DNA of 64,000 nucleotides from Sphingobacteriales bacterium (GTDB taxonomy: Bacteria; Bacteroidota; Bacteroidia; Chitinophagales; UBA2359). Each line of letters begins with the position of its first letter. The first letter of the stretch is position 1. Below are positions 37,620 through 45,837 of this stretch, piece by piece. The position numbers and the translations under genes are program-made. The notes beneath the pieces were generated by a model. It was not told where the DNA came from. It saw nothing but the letters and a program-made list of their open reading frames with translations, and made no database searches. The DNA lies in NCBI GenBank assembly GCA_016711285.1, contig JADJTG010000002.1, forward strand, positions 372,001-436,000. Direction: 5' to 3'.

Positions 37620-38219
37620 TTATAAAGGAACTTTGGGATATTCGTAGTTTTGGTTGATGATATTGCGTATCAGCTGTAAGCCTGCGCCGTCTTTTTGGCT
37701 CAGTACCGATTCGGGGTGAAACTGCACGCCGCTAAGGGGCAAATGGCGATGCTGAATTGCCATCAGCGCGGCATCGCTGCGGGCGTGGGCAACTTTTTCG
37801 AAGGCTTCGGGCACTTGTGCTGCCGCCCACGAATGATAACGCCCCACCTCCATAGGATTGGCGATATTCGCAAACATACCTTCGCCCTTGTGCTCTATCC
37901 ATTCGCTTTTACCGTGGCGCGGGTTTATTTTTTTGATAGTGCCGCCAAAAGCCTCTATGAGGGCTTGCATACCCAAACACACGCCAAAAATGGGGTGCGT
38001 TTGTTTAAAAGCCGCGATAGCCTCCATCATACAACCCGCTTGCGAAGGCACATCAGGACCGGGCGATAATACCAACATATCAAAATCGTAGCGTTGCAAC
38101 TGCGCCACGGTACAGTCGTTGCGCTGCACGCGCACCTGCGCCCCACACCTGCAAAAATAATCCGCCAGATTGTGCGTAAAAGAATCAAAATTATCTAAGA
38201 GCAGAATGGAAAGCGACAT
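37620..38219 (-). CDS. Anthranilate/aminodeoxychorismate synthase glutaminase subunit (TrpG/PabA)
   Basis: 199-residue class I glutamine amidotransferase. LLLDNFDSFTHNLADYF at the start, LSPGPDVP, the nucleophile GVCLGMQ (Cys81) and VQFHPES (His168, Glu170) give the complete catalytic triad. It supplies ammonia to the synthase subunit that aminates chorismate. No trpE or pabB neighbour is present, so the pathway (tryptophan or folate) cannot be decided; the solitary location and the substitution VPSQAGC for the usual P...G in the oxyanion region slightly favour PabA-like use. TATATTTG (plus 38227-38234) ten bases upstream of the ATG suggests a near-leaderless message. Confidence 0.88.
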   Translation of the reverse strand: MSLSILLLDNFDSFTHNLADYFCRCGAQVRVQRNDCTVAQLQRYDFDMLVLSPGPDVPSQAGCMMEAIAAFKQTHPIFGVCLGMQALIEAFGGTIKKINPRHGKSEWIEHKGEGMFANIANPMEVGRYHSWAAAQVPEAFEKVAHARSDAALMAIQHRHLPLSGVQFHPESVLSQKDGAGLQLIRNIINQNYEYPKVPL

Positions 38220-38372
38220 TGCACTGCAAATATAAAAAAAAGAGGATATGCCGCAAAGATAGTATTTGCCGCCACACTTTTTCGTGCCATTTCGCCTAAA
38301 AGTTGATTGGTGCGGGATTATTGGTAAAATAAAAAGACGGAACGCAGCGAAGATTTTTATACATCGGTTTAG

Positions 38373-38412
38373 AGCGATATGTGGGCGTGCTTCGTACAGC
38401 CCACATATCGCT
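38373..38412. repeat. Perfect 14-bp inverted repeat at the end of the cassette-like region
   Basis: AGCGATATGTGGGC and GCCCACATATCGCT pair around GTGCTTCGTACA. It lies 18 bp beyond the stop of the minus-strand membrane-protein gene. No T tract follows, so it may be a structural element rather than a terminator. Confidence 0.75.
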
Positions 38413-38429
38413 TCTTACCGGATAGTTTT

Positions 38430-38915
38430 TCATTCAGAAAATTTGTCAATTTCAGAAGGAGTCAAGTTAATTTCATTTCCAATTTTTTCAGGTGTTGGGA
38501 AATATTGGATCATAACAAGTAATGCAATCACTAGGATAATTAGAAAGAAGGCATTAGAATCCCGTAATAAAAAAGAAATACAAAGCAACCCAATTCCTTC
38601 ACAGGAGGCAAATCTAATAATTAGCCCTGATTGATATTTAATTAACTTGTCTTCAAGTAATTCATTTTTATCGATTTTTTTAAATAAAGATTTAGTATGT
38701 AGATAACCAGCTGGTATTGAAATGCAACTTAGTATAATCGCCATAAGAATTAAGGGATCTGTAAAATCAAGGTTAAATTGTAGCTTAGTTTTATATATAA
38801 AAAAATTTATAAATAAAACAACCGTTAGAAAGAGTAATTGTCCAGCAATTAATACAAAAAATATAGTTCTTGTATTTTTAAGCATTTGCTTCGGGCTCAA
38901 TTCATTCATAAGCAT
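38430..38915 (-). CDS. Hypothetical four-helix membrane protein
   Basis: 161 residues. Four hydrophobic segments are visible: TIFFVLIAGQLLFLTVVLFI, FTDPLILMAIILSCISIPAG, GLIIRFASCEGIGLLCISFLL and AFFLIILVIALLVMI. I recognise it only as the kind of small integral membrane protein common in Bacteroidota accessory DNA. It is AT-rich. It is the leftmost gene of the series of single minus-strand genes separated by fold-back elements. Start could be the ATG at 38915 or 38909. Confidence 0.75.
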   Translation of the reverse strand: MLMNELSPKQMLKNTRTIFFVLIAGQLLFLTVVLFINFFIYKTKLQFNLDFTDPLILMAIILSCISIPAGYLHTKSLFKKIDKNELLEDKLIKYQSGLIIRFASCEGIGLLCISFLLRDSNAFFLIILVIALLVMIQYFPTPEKIGNEINLTPSEIDKFSE

Positions 38916-38979
38916 ATAATTTAGTTTTAATTTATTTTATTTCAAGTTAATTCTTAATAGTTTGTTTAATCTTTAAAAT

Positions 38980-39062
38980 TGCCACCAACGGTTTTGGGCT
39001 TGGCATTCGGGCGAGTTTCGAAGATAATATCTTCCACAGTACGGGCTTTCAGGTCGGTTAAA
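38980..39062. repeat. Cassette-junction-like element E with possible transposase scrap
   Basis: CCAACGGTTTTGGGCTTGGC..CGGGCGAGTTTCGAAG closely parallels element A at 42050 (AACGTTTTCGGGCTTGGCG...GGGTTTCGAAG). Read on the minus strand, the other half gives ISILTDLKARTVEDIIF, like the LTDLKARGVEDILI segment of IS256-family transposases; this is only 15 or so codons. Confidence 0.55.
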
Positions 39063-39067
39063 ATAGA

Positions 39068-39106
39068 AATAAGTTATTCCGAAAAATTTTTTCGGAATAA
39101 CTTATT
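39068..39106 (-). terminator. Hairpin downstream of lipoprotein gene
   Basis: AATAAGTTATTCCGAAAAA followed by TTTTTTCGGAATAACTTATT is a near-perfect palindrome 68 bp after the stop of the minus-strand gene at 39174. Confidence 0.7.
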
Positions 39107-39173
39107 AACTTATACAATTCGTAAAATACTACCCTGATAGTTTTAAATCACCAATTCTTTATTACACTACCAC

Positions 39174-39677
39174 CTAAAATTTCGACTTAAAAGATACATC
39201 TACACTTCCCCCACCGGTCAAAGTGCCCGACATATCTACTTCATATTCTCTTGTTGCAAGCTTATTTACAGTCATTGAGCCGGAGCTAACTTCAATTAAA
39301 GACTGTTGTCCACTTGTTACATTAGAAGTAGTTATATTGACACTTGTAACGTCATTTAGATTGGCACCAAAGAAACCTTGTATGGTGTAATTTCCATCAA
39401 AATTCGAATTTGTAGGTATTTCTACCGTGAAACTAAGTACCTTAAGAGTTTCACAGTTATCAGTAAGTCCTCCGACTTGGAACAAGTAGATATCTCCTTC
39501 AAATCCACCGGATATTAAAAGTTGTGCTGCTGAAAGGTTAAGCTTTTCGCCATCTATTTCTAGCGTTCCGCCATTATTTAGCACACCACTGCAACCGGAT
39601 TTTTCATCATCTTTCCCACAGCCGGTCATAACTGAAAATAATACAAATGCAAGTAAAAAAGTACAAAGGTTTTTCAT
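39174..39677 (-). CDS. Putative lipoprotein, beta-rich
   Basis: 167 residues. Signal MKNLCTFLLAFVLFSVMTGC with lipobox Cys20, followed by GKDDEKSG, a charged linker favouring outer-membrane or surface export in Bacteroidota. The remainder alternates short strands (LNLSAAQLLISGGFEGDIYLFQVG, VLSFTVEIPTNSNFDGNYTI, YEVDMSGTLTGGGSVDVSFKSKF), compatible with a single beta-sandwich or lipocalin-like domain. No catalytic motif. Single-gene unit within the cassette-like series. Confidence 0.78.
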   Translation of the reverse strand: MKNLCTFLLAFVLFSVMTGCGKDDEKSGCSGVLNNGGTLEIDGEKLNLSAAQLLISGGFEGDIYLFQVGGLTDNCETLKVLSFTVEIPTNSNFDGNYTIQGFFGANLNDVTSVNITTSNVTSGQQSLIEVSSGSMTVNKLATREYEVDMSGTLTGGGSVDVSFKSKF

Positions 39678-39821
39678 TTTAAAATAAATGTTTATTTGTT
39701 TGAAAAAAATAAGATAAATGTCATTGCAAATATAACGCTTTTTTTGTGTTTTTAATCTTTCTGTGTAATTATTATTTGAATTTAATTACAATTATTTTGA
39801 AAGTTATAAATTTTTAATAAT

Positions 39822-39928
39822 CAATAACGGCTTCGGGCTTACCAAAGTAAAAAAATCAAAGTACGAATGTTCAATTTTGTACATCAGCCCGCCTGACGCA
39901 AAGCCTGTGTTGTGCGGTCGTTATTCTT
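39822..39928. repeat. Cassette-junction-like fold-back element C
   Basis: The left end ATAACGGCTTCGGGCTTACC and right end CAGCCCGCCTGACGCAAAGC then CTGTGTTGTGCGG can pair (GGCTTCGGGCTT with AAAGCCTG/AGCCCG). The ends carry AAC/GTT cores like elements A and B. It lies exactly at the 3' side of the gene ending at 39930. Confidence 0.6.
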
Positions 39929-39929
39929 T

Positions 39930-40658
39930 TCATTGCCTGTTGTAATGTCGCCTTAAATCTTTATCACTTGCAATGTTGCCAAGCCCAAGTGTCAAGGTGA
40001 AATAGTAGCTGTAATTCGAGTTTGGTGAATTTGTCAATGTCGTTTGATTATTGTCAATATTCCACTTAGATTTTTCAAGTGGCACTAAGTATCCAAATCT
40101 AAAATTCACTAAGTAAAACCATTGATGAGATATTCCAATTCCCAAGTCAAGATGTGCTCTTGAATTTGTTACTTCTTTGTAATTGAGCGTAGTCTGCAAA
40201 TATTTTCCCAATGTTGTTGGGTTAGGAACTTTCTCTCTGTATAGGTAATTAAGCCCTGAGCCTTTAAAACCCAAGTACGGATAAATGGAAAACCATTGGC
40301 TTTTTGTGAGAGCGTAACCCACATTGAAGGAAGTTGAACGATATTCAACCTCTGTCAAAGATGTATCATTGTCGTCTTTTTTTGTTGTCTTGTTAAATGA
40401 AAATGTCGTAATAACTCTGTTTGTATAAAGTTGAAAACCAATACCAATATTTGCTGTAGAATAGTTTGCAGGAGGAAAGCCATTTGCAGTCAATTGTTGG
40501 TTAATTTCTTTCGTATCAATAACTGGAAATTCAATTGGCATTATTAAAAAGGCACCAAATACCTTGTTTTTTGTCGTGTCAGTCTGCGAATAGGCATTTT
40601 CAAGATGTCCGAAGAGTCCAATAAGGGTTAAAAGCAAAATGTTTATTCTTGATTTCAT
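39930..40658 (-). CDS. Outer-membrane beta-barrel-like hypothetical protein
   Basis: 242 residues with a signal peptide (INILLLTLIGLFGHLENAYSQ). Alternating strands and aromatic girdle residues (IGIGFQLYTNRVITTFSFNK, FNVGYALTKSQWFSIYPYLGFKG, NFRFGYLVPLEKSKWNI, YSYYFTLTLGLGN) suggest an 8-stranded barrel. The segment EINQQLTANGFPPANYS.. parallels ..LNSSLETAGYPALD.. of the protein at 45838, so the two may be distant paralogues. Function unknown. Confidence 0.75.
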   Translation of the reverse strand: MKSRINILLLTLIGLFGHLENAYSQTDTTKNKVFGAFLIMPIEFPVIDTKEINQQLTANGFPPANYSTANIGIGFQLYTNRVITTFSFNKTTKKDDNDTSLTEVEYRSTSFNVGYALTKSQWFSIYPYLGFKGSGLNYLYREKVPNPTTLGKYLQTTLNYKEVTNSRAHLDLGIGISHQWFYLVNFRFGYLVPLEKSKWNIDNNQTTLTNSPNSNYSYYFTLTLGLGNIASDKDLRRHYNRQ

Positions 40659-40680
40659 TTGCTGTCGTTTTTTTAATAGC

Positions 40681-40687
40681 GTTTAAC
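40681..40687 (-). other. GTTRRRY-like core site
   Basis: GTTAAAC on the minus strand fits the integron core consensus GTTRRRY exactly and overlaps the stop codon of the gene at 40683. A 7-mer occurs by chance often; its weight comes only from its position between two single-gene units. Confidence 0.3.
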
Positions 40688-41255
40688 GGTCTTGTATATA
40701 TTTTATTTCAAAGCTGTTTAGGATTTTTTCACCTATGTCTTGATATTTATCGAATTCCTCTTTTTCACCTGTTAATGTAAGTACAAAAGCTTGGTTATCA
40801 ATCACCCAATAATATTGTTCGAATTTCAAATCATAAATGCCTTGTTTGCCTGTATAAATCACTTTTTGATATTCTTGCTTATCCTTCTTTTTTCTTTCAC
40901 TTGAAATGATTTGACCTTCTGTTAGCATTGTTTTGATTTGACCTTCTGATATTTCTACATATTGGTCTAAATTCAAATCGTATCCTGTTAAATCTTGAAT
41001 TAATAAATTTACATTTTCTTTGAATTTATCTGATTCATTTGATAATGGGCTAAACAAAATAAAACTTGTTCCCATTTGTCCACTTTTATTAACTTCCCAA
41101 TTGGACGGATACTTTATTGCGTATTTATTTTCCATTATAGAAAACCAATCTGTTGCCTTTTCAGATTGGTTTTCTGATGGAGGTATTTTCGTTTGTCCAC
41201 AGGCAATAGTACTAATTGTCAAAGCCAAAAGTATTGCTATTTGTAATCTGTTCAT
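40683..41255 (-). CDS. PsbP/DcrB-like lipoprotein
   Basis: 190 residues from the ATG at 41255 (MNRLQIAILLALTISTIAC, lipobox Cys19). An upstream in-frame extension lacks a signal and is rejected. YAIKYPSNWEVNKSGQMGTSFILFSP, VNLLIQDLTGYDLNLDQYVE and the closing IGEKILNSFEIK are the pattern of the PsbP-like/DUF1795-type fold found in many small Bacteroidota lipoproteins. No enzymatic residues known; possibly a ligand- or stress-related envelope protein. Related in plan to the next gene upstream (41383-41991). Confidence 0.78.
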   Translation of the reverse strand: MNRLQIAILLALTISTIACGQTKIPPSENQSEKATDWFSIMENKYAIKYPSNWEVNKSGQMGTSFILFSPLSNESDKFKENVNLLIQDLTGYDLNLDQYVEISEGQIKTMLTEGQIISSERKKKDKQEYQKVIYTGKQGIYDLKFEQYYWVIDNQAFVLTLTGEKEEFDKYQDIGEKILNSFEIKYIQDR

Positions 41256-41267
41256 TTTTCTTTTTTT

Positions 41268-41375
41268 TAATTGAGCACAACGTTTTAATTTTGTACTAAA
41301 GCTCAATAGAATTACGGTTGTTGAATTTAGCACTGAATCCGCTTTTTTTCAAAGCCCGTGTTAGTGGCAGTACTT
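41268..41375. repeat. Cassette-junction-like fold-back element B
   Basis: Plus-strand ends GAGCACAACGTTTTAATTTT and CAAAGCCCGTGTTAGTGGCA carry CACAAC/GTTAGTG cores. The right half, CACTGAATCCGC..CAAAGCCCG, parallels element A (CACTGAACCCGCC..CCAAACTGC). Located directly 3' of the gene ending at 41383. Confidence 0.65.
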
Positions 41376-41382
41376 TTCTACA

Positions 41383-41991
41383 TTATTTACTAAATTTTGA
41401 TTTTCTCCAAGATTCGAGCATTTGTTCTCCTTTTTTGTTGTCAGCATACATAATATTTACTGAAAACCATTTTTTGTCAAAAAGTCTGCTAAACATTAAA
41501 ACATTCAATGTCATTTTTTTTTGATATTCCACTTTAATTTTAAAAGTCTGAAATTCCAAATTGTCAATTTTTTCAATAGTAGATATTGAGTCAATTTTCA
41601 TATCAGGCATTTGTGTTATAAAAGCCTCATACAAGATATTATTTACGTTTTTACAAGATTCTAAATAATCGCCATCAACTTCTATGTCAAAAGGTTGGTA
41701 ATTAGATTCAAAATAATTTAACTGGTCACTTTTAAATACAAAGATTGTCTTTGTTTGATTTACAACTTTTTCACCATAAGTTTTTTCGATTGCATCCGCT
41801 CCTTCGTTTTGCATTTTTGTCCATTCTTCCGCACTAACATTTTGAAAGTTTTCGGGTATTATAATTGTCCAGTTAAAGTCTTCATTATAAATTTCTTTCT
41901 TTGGTGTAGTTTGTCCGCTACAACTTTGAGTTATAATTATCATTTGAATTATAATTGTCAAGCAGATTAAAAGATACTTTAGTGTATTCAT
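41383..41991 (-). CDS. Hypothetical lipoprotein, PsbP-like plan
   Basis: 202 residues from the ATG at 41991 (MNTLKYLLICLTIIIQMIII then TQSC, lipobox Cys24). The upstream open region reads through element A and is not used. The N-terminal WTIIIPENFQNVSAEEWTKM and later strands FKIKVEYQKKMTLNVLMFSR and KKWFSVNIMYADNKKGEQML resemble the small alpha/beta sandwich of the neighbouring PsbP/DcrB-like lipoprotein (both end in a helix after a KKGEQMLESW- or IGEKILNSF-type turn). Function unknown. Confidence 0.75.
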   Translation of the reverse strand: MNTLKYLLICLTIIIQMIIITQSCSGQTTPKKEIYNEDFNWTIIIPENFQNVSAEEWTKMQNEGADAIEKTYGEKVVNQTKTIFVFKSDQLNYFESNYQPFDIEVDGDYLESCKNVNNILYEAFITQMPDMKIDSISTIEKIDNLEFQTFKIKVEYQKKMTLNVLMFSRLFDKKWFSVNIMYADNKKGEQMLESWRKSKFSK

Positions 41992-42049
41992 TATTTTGTT
42001 TGTTTTTGTTTTAAATTCTATTTCGCTATGGTTTTCTAGTATTGCCCCT

Positions 42050-42145
42050 AACGTTTTCGGGCTTGGCGGGCGGGCGGGTTTCGAAGCACAAATATTTAGG
42101 TTTGCACTGAACCCGCCTTTTACCAAACTGCTGTTAGCGGATGTT
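42050..42145. repeat. Cassette-junction-like fold-back element A
   Basis: CCTAACGTTTTCGGGCTTGG and the right end TTTTACCAAACTGCTGTTAGCG give pairings TAAC/GTTA and TTGG/CCAA, with an inner stem GGCGGGTT/AACCCGCC. Loop, bulges and cores recall an attC site. It lies at the 3' side of the gene ending at 42147. Confidence 0.65.
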
Positions 42146-42146
42146 T

Positions 42147-42725
42147 TTATTTTTTAAATTTTGATATTTGCTTTTTTATGTCATCTCGAAAAATACTTAT
42201 CATATCTTTTTTAGTAACTAAATATTGATCATCATCAGGATTATCAGTATATTGATACCAATAAATATCTTCTTTTATAATTTGTAAGTTTTCAGGCAAT
42301 ACTTTTATTCTCACAGCATAGGAATCTCCGTTCAAATCGTCGATTATTTCCATATAGTCATATCCTTTGGATAAACTTTTTAATTTTCTATTTTGTTTTT
42401 CAGGAGTTCCTCCGTGTACAGATTCATAAACAAATCCAATTTTTGATTCTTCAGAAAAACAAATTGCCAAAACGTATTCGTTTTCACTTACTTTTACAAT
42501 TGAGAAAGCATCAATCGATTCAAACCCCGCATTTTTCATTTCTTCGACTAATATTTGAGAGGCTTCAATTTTATTGAGCCAAGCTGTTACTAAGCGCACT
42601 CCCTTCAAATTTTCTATATTACTATAAACGTCATAATAAAAGTCATAATAATTATCTGATGTAATTTTTTGTGAAAAACATAAAGTCGAAAACAAAAGCG
42701 TAATAATTAAAGTAACTAATTTCAT
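42147..42725 (-). CDS. Secreted hypothetical protein
   Basis: 192 residues with signal peptide MKLVTLIITLLFSTLCFSQ. The mature protein is charged and mixed alpha/beta: RLVTAWLNKIEASQILVEEM, VSENEYVLAICFSEESKIGF, SYAVRIKVLPENLQIIKEDI, ending in a Lys-rich helix. No family recognised. AT-rich like the other genes of this series. It is the gene nearest to the recombinase remnant. Confidence 0.75.
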   Translation of the reverse strand: MKLVTLIITLLFSTLCFSQKITSDNYYDFYYDVYSNIENLKGVRLVTAWLNKIEASQILVEEMKNAGFESIDAFSIVKVSENEYVLAICFSEESKIGFVYESVHGGTPEKQNRKLKSLSKGYDYMEIIDDLNGDSYAVRIKVLPENLQIIKEDIYWYQYTDNPDDDQYLVTKKDMISIFRDDIKKQISKFKK

Positions 42726-42792
42726 TGAGATATAAATTTAGAAGTTTTTTGAGTTAAAATACCATCCACTCACACAACCCAAACCCCGCATT

Positions 42793-42940
42793 TTTAGAAT
42801 TCATCAGACGCTCTAAAGAGCTTTGAAGCCTTTGTATGGGTATATCTTTCAGTTATCTTAGTGCTGAAATGCCCTAAGAGTTCGTAAATGATACAAATAT
42901 CCGTCTCTGCCTTATGCAGAGCGAAACTGTGCCTTAATTC
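42793..42940 (-). pseudogene. C-terminal remnant of a tyrosine recombinase
   Basis: 49 codons reading ELRHSFALHKAETDICIIYE, LLGHFSTKITERYTHTKASK and LFRASDEF then stop. LRHSFA (box II His-Arg region), ELLGH (second His) and ERYTH (catalytic Tyr) are in correct order and spacing for the end of an integrase/XerC/IntI-type enzyme. An in-frame stop lies just upstream (KTPN-stop-KQELRHSF), and the first 29 bases overlap the end of parC in another frame. The enzyme is inactive here. Confidence 0.8.
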
Positions 42941-45722
42941 CTGCTTTCAGTTCGGTGTTTTGAAACAAAGAACCTTGCTCGCTGCTGTCTATATCCCACT
43001 CTACGCTTTCGCCTACTTTAAAGGCTTTCTTTTTGTCGGCGGCGGGTGGCGGTGTCGCGGCTGCGTCTTTGTCGGCTGCTTCGGTGTGCGGCAGCAACTC
43101 CTCGCCTGTTTCGGGCTGCTGCATTTCGCCCACTGCCGCAATCTCTTCGCTTTCGGGTATTTCCAAAGACTCTAATTCATTGATTTTTACTACTTTATAC
43201 AAACTCAATTTATTGCCCAAAGATTTCCACCCTTTCACTTCTATAAAGCTATCCAAACGCACAGTGTCGCTTTCGTCGGGGCTGTTTTTCGCGCCTCTGT
43301 TGTAGTGATATTGCACCTGCGGCACTGCCGCCGTACTCACCAATGCCAAAGCCGATTTGGGTTCTTCGGAAATAAACACAAACCGCTGCCCCAAAGTGCT
43401 AGTCTCTATTTTAAATCGTTTTACATAATAGGCTTTGCGCTCGCCATGCCAATAAATGCACGAAAGAACGGTGTCGGGATTAAATTTTTCGATAACGAGG
43501 AGGTTCTCCATCGGAAAACGGCGGTTGAGGTCAAAGTCGGAGAGTTCGTAGCTACCGTCTTTGTAGAGCAGCAGCACGGAATCGCCGGTATTGAAATTGC
43601 CCAAAAACTTGCCGCGCTCTTCGGTATTGAGCTTGCCCGATACTTCATCTACCCAAATATTGCGCCCGCCGAGCGTAGATTTTCCCACTTCTTTTTGCAC
43701 CACTTTGCGAATGGCGTATTTGCTCACCAAATTCCCTTGGCTTTGCCGTCCTTTAATTGCCATTTCGCCGAAGCTGAAATCAAATGTTTTGATTTTTGCG
43801 GAGCTTTCGGGGGTTAATTGTACGTTTACAATTTCGCTTTCGCCGTTGGGGTTGGCGGTAAAATAGAGCAGCTTGGGTTTGGTGGTGCCAATGGCGAGGT
43901 CGTACTCGCTGTTGCGCGTGATGGCGGTAACGGCGAAGCGTTTGGCAAAGTTTTTTCCTAATTCGGGGGCAGCGTACATCATATTATACACGGTGCGCTC
44001 GTCATTTTTTTTCCACACCGCCACATGCACTATATCTTTGCCCACATAAGTTTTTTCGGCGATGCGTGTCACCAAAAAGCGGCAGTCTTTACGAAAAACA
44101 ATAATGTCATCAATATCCGAACAATCGCAGACCCATTCGTCTTTTTTCAAGCCGTAGCCGATGAAGCCGTTTTTTCTGTCCACATATAATTTTTGATTAA
44201 TCGCCGCCACTTGCTGCACGGCAATGGTATCAAAGCCCTTGATTTTGGTGCGCCGCTCGCGTCCTTTGCCGTATTTTTTGAGTAGGTTTTTAAAATAAGC
44301 GATGGTATAAGCCGTAAGATTTGCCAAATGGTGCCGGATATTTTCCATTTCTGCTTCAAGGGCTTTCATATTTTCATCGGCTTTAAAGCTGTCGTATTTG
44401 CTGATGCGCTTGATTTTTATTTCGGTGAGGCGCACCAAATCCTCCTCGGTGATGTCGCGCAGCAGACGCAGGCGGCTGTCGTTGGAGCGGGGCTTTTCCG
44501 AAGGCGGCACCACATATTTGCTCAAACCCTTTTTGATGGTTTCAAGCACACTCTCCCACGTTTCACATTCTTCTATCTGGCGGTAAATGCGTTTTTCTAT
44601 AAATATTTTTTCCAAAGAAGCAAAATGCCACGCTTCGCGCAAGTCTTGCAGTTTTATCTCCAATTCCTGACGGAGCAGTTCGCGGGTGTGCTCGGTGCTG
44701 AGGCGCAACATTTCGCATACACCCAAAAACAAAGGCTTGTCGTCGCTGATAACGCAGGCATTGGGCGAAATGGAGGTTTCGCAGTCGGTGAAGGCATAGA
44801 GGGCATCAATGGTGACACTCGGCGAAATGTTGGGAGCTAATTTTATTTGGAGTTCTACATCTTTAGCGGTATTATCAACGACTTGTTTTATTTTGATTTT
44901 TCCTTTTTCGTTGGCTTTTAAAATGCTTTCAACGAGTGCGCCGGTGGTGATGCCGTAGGGCAAATCGCGGATAACGAGCGTTTTTTTGTCCAATTCTTCA
45001 ATAGTTGCCCGCACTTTCACTTTGCCGCCTCGCAAGCCGTCATTGTAGTTGCTCACGTCAATAGAGCCGCCGGTGGCGAAATCGGGGTAAATCTGTACAC
45101 TTTCGCCTTTGAGCAAGGCAATAGCACCTTCCAACAGTTCGCAAAAATTGTGCGGCAGCACTTTGGTTGCCAGCCCCACCGCAATACCCTCTACGCCCTG
45201 ATGCAGCAACAAAGGAAATTTTACGGGCAAATGGATAGGCTCGCGCTTGCGCCCATCGTAGGAGAGCTGCCACTCGGTGATGTCGGCATTGAAAGATACG
45301 TCAAGGGCAAATTTTGACAATTTGGCTTCGATGTAGCGGGCGGCGGCGGCTCCGTCACCGGTGCGCGGGTCGCCCCAGTTGCCCTGTGTATCTATCATCA
45401 AATCTTTTTGCCCCATATTCACCAAAGCCTCTTCAATAGAAGCATCGCCGTGGGGGTGGTATTGCATCGTCTGACCGATAACATTGGCAACTTTATGAAA
45501 GCGACCATCGTCCATTTGATACAAAGCGTGCAGCAAGCGGCGTTGTACGGGCTTTAAACCATCTTCCAAAGCAGGAACAGCACGCTCCAAAATCACATAA
45601 GAGGCATAATCCAAAAACCAATCCTGATACAAGCCCGACACCGCTTTGGTATCCGAAAATAAAGTATCTTCGCTGTTAGGGGTATTGTTCAGGTTGGGTT
45701 CGTTCAGTTCTTCCGCACTCAT
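42912..45722 (-). CDS. parC: DNA topoisomerase IV subunit A (ParC/GyrA family)
   Basis: 936 residues. The breakage-reunion domain is complete: YASYVILERAVPALEDGLKPVQRR, QTMQYHPHGDASIEEALVNM and GDGAAAARYIEAKLS with active-site Tyr130. A coiled coil follows (DENMKALEAEMENIRHHLANL), then a beta-pinwheel-like CTD (GFIGYGLKKDEWVCDCSDID onward) and an acidic/Ala-Pro-rich tail. It relaxes and decatenates DNA with ParE, which is not in this window. The last 16 residues after EQGSLF (QNTELKAGIKAQFRSA) are encoded by DNA that overlaps the recombinase remnant; family members usually end near ..LF, so the original stop was probably lost when that fragment was joined. Confidence 0.9.
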   Translation of the reverse strand: MSAEELNEPNLNNTPNSEDTLFSDTKAVSGLYQDWFLDYASYVILERAVPALEDGLKPVQRRLLHALYQMDDGRFHKVANVIGQTMQYHPHGDASIEEALVNMGQKDLMIDTQGNWGDPRTGDGAAAARYIEAKLSKFALDVSFNADITEWQLSYDGRKREPIHLPVKFPLLLHQGVEGIAVGLATKVLPHNFCELLEGAIALLKGESVQIYPDFATGGSIDVSNYNDGLRGGKVKVRATIEELDKKTLVIRDLPYGITTGALVESILKANEKGKIKIKQVVDNTAKDVELQIKLAPNISPSVTIDALYAFTDCETSISPNACVISDDKPLFLGVCEMLRLSTEHTRELLRQELEIKLQDLREAWHFASLEKIFIEKRIYRQIEECETWESVLETIKKGLSKYVVPPSEKPRSNDSRLRLLRDITEEDLVRLTEIKIKRISKYDSFKADENMKALEAEMENIRHHLANLTAYTIAYFKNLLKKYGKGRERRTKIKGFDTIAVQQVAAINQKLYVDRKNGFIGYGLKKDEWVCDCSDIDDIIVFRKDCRFLVTRIAEKTYVGKDIVHVAVWKKNDERTVYNMMYAAPELGKNFAKRFAVTAITRNSEYDLAIGTTKPKLLYFTANPNGESEIVNVQLTPESSAKIKTFDFSFGEMAIKGRQSQGNLVSKYAIRKVVQKEVGKSTLGGRNIWVDEVSGKLNTEERGKFLGNFNTGDSVLLLYKDGSYELSDFDLNRRFPMENLLVIEKFNPDTVLSCIYWHGERKAYYVKRFKIETSTLGQRFVFISEEPKSALALVSTAAVPQVQYHYNRGAKNSPDESDTVRLDSFIEVKGWKSLGNKLSLYKVVKINELESLEIPESEEIAAVGEMQQPETGEELLPHTEAADKDAAATPPPAADKKKAFKVGESVEWDIDSSEQGSLFQNTELKAGIKAQFRSA

Positions 45723-45787
45723 GAAATAAAGTCTTGATTTCTAAGGCAAATATACACTTTTTATACAAAAAGCATTTTTCAGCCTTT

Positions 45788-45803
45788 TATCTTTGACAAA
45801 GTT
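45788..45803. repeat. AACTTTGACAAAGTT-type palindrome
   Basis: TCTTTGACAAAGTTGG lies between the parC start and the next gene, one of several dispersed copies of this 15-bp palindrome in the window. Confidence 0.6.
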
Positions 45804-45837
45804 GGATATTTTGCCAAAGCCGGAAGCACAACAAACA

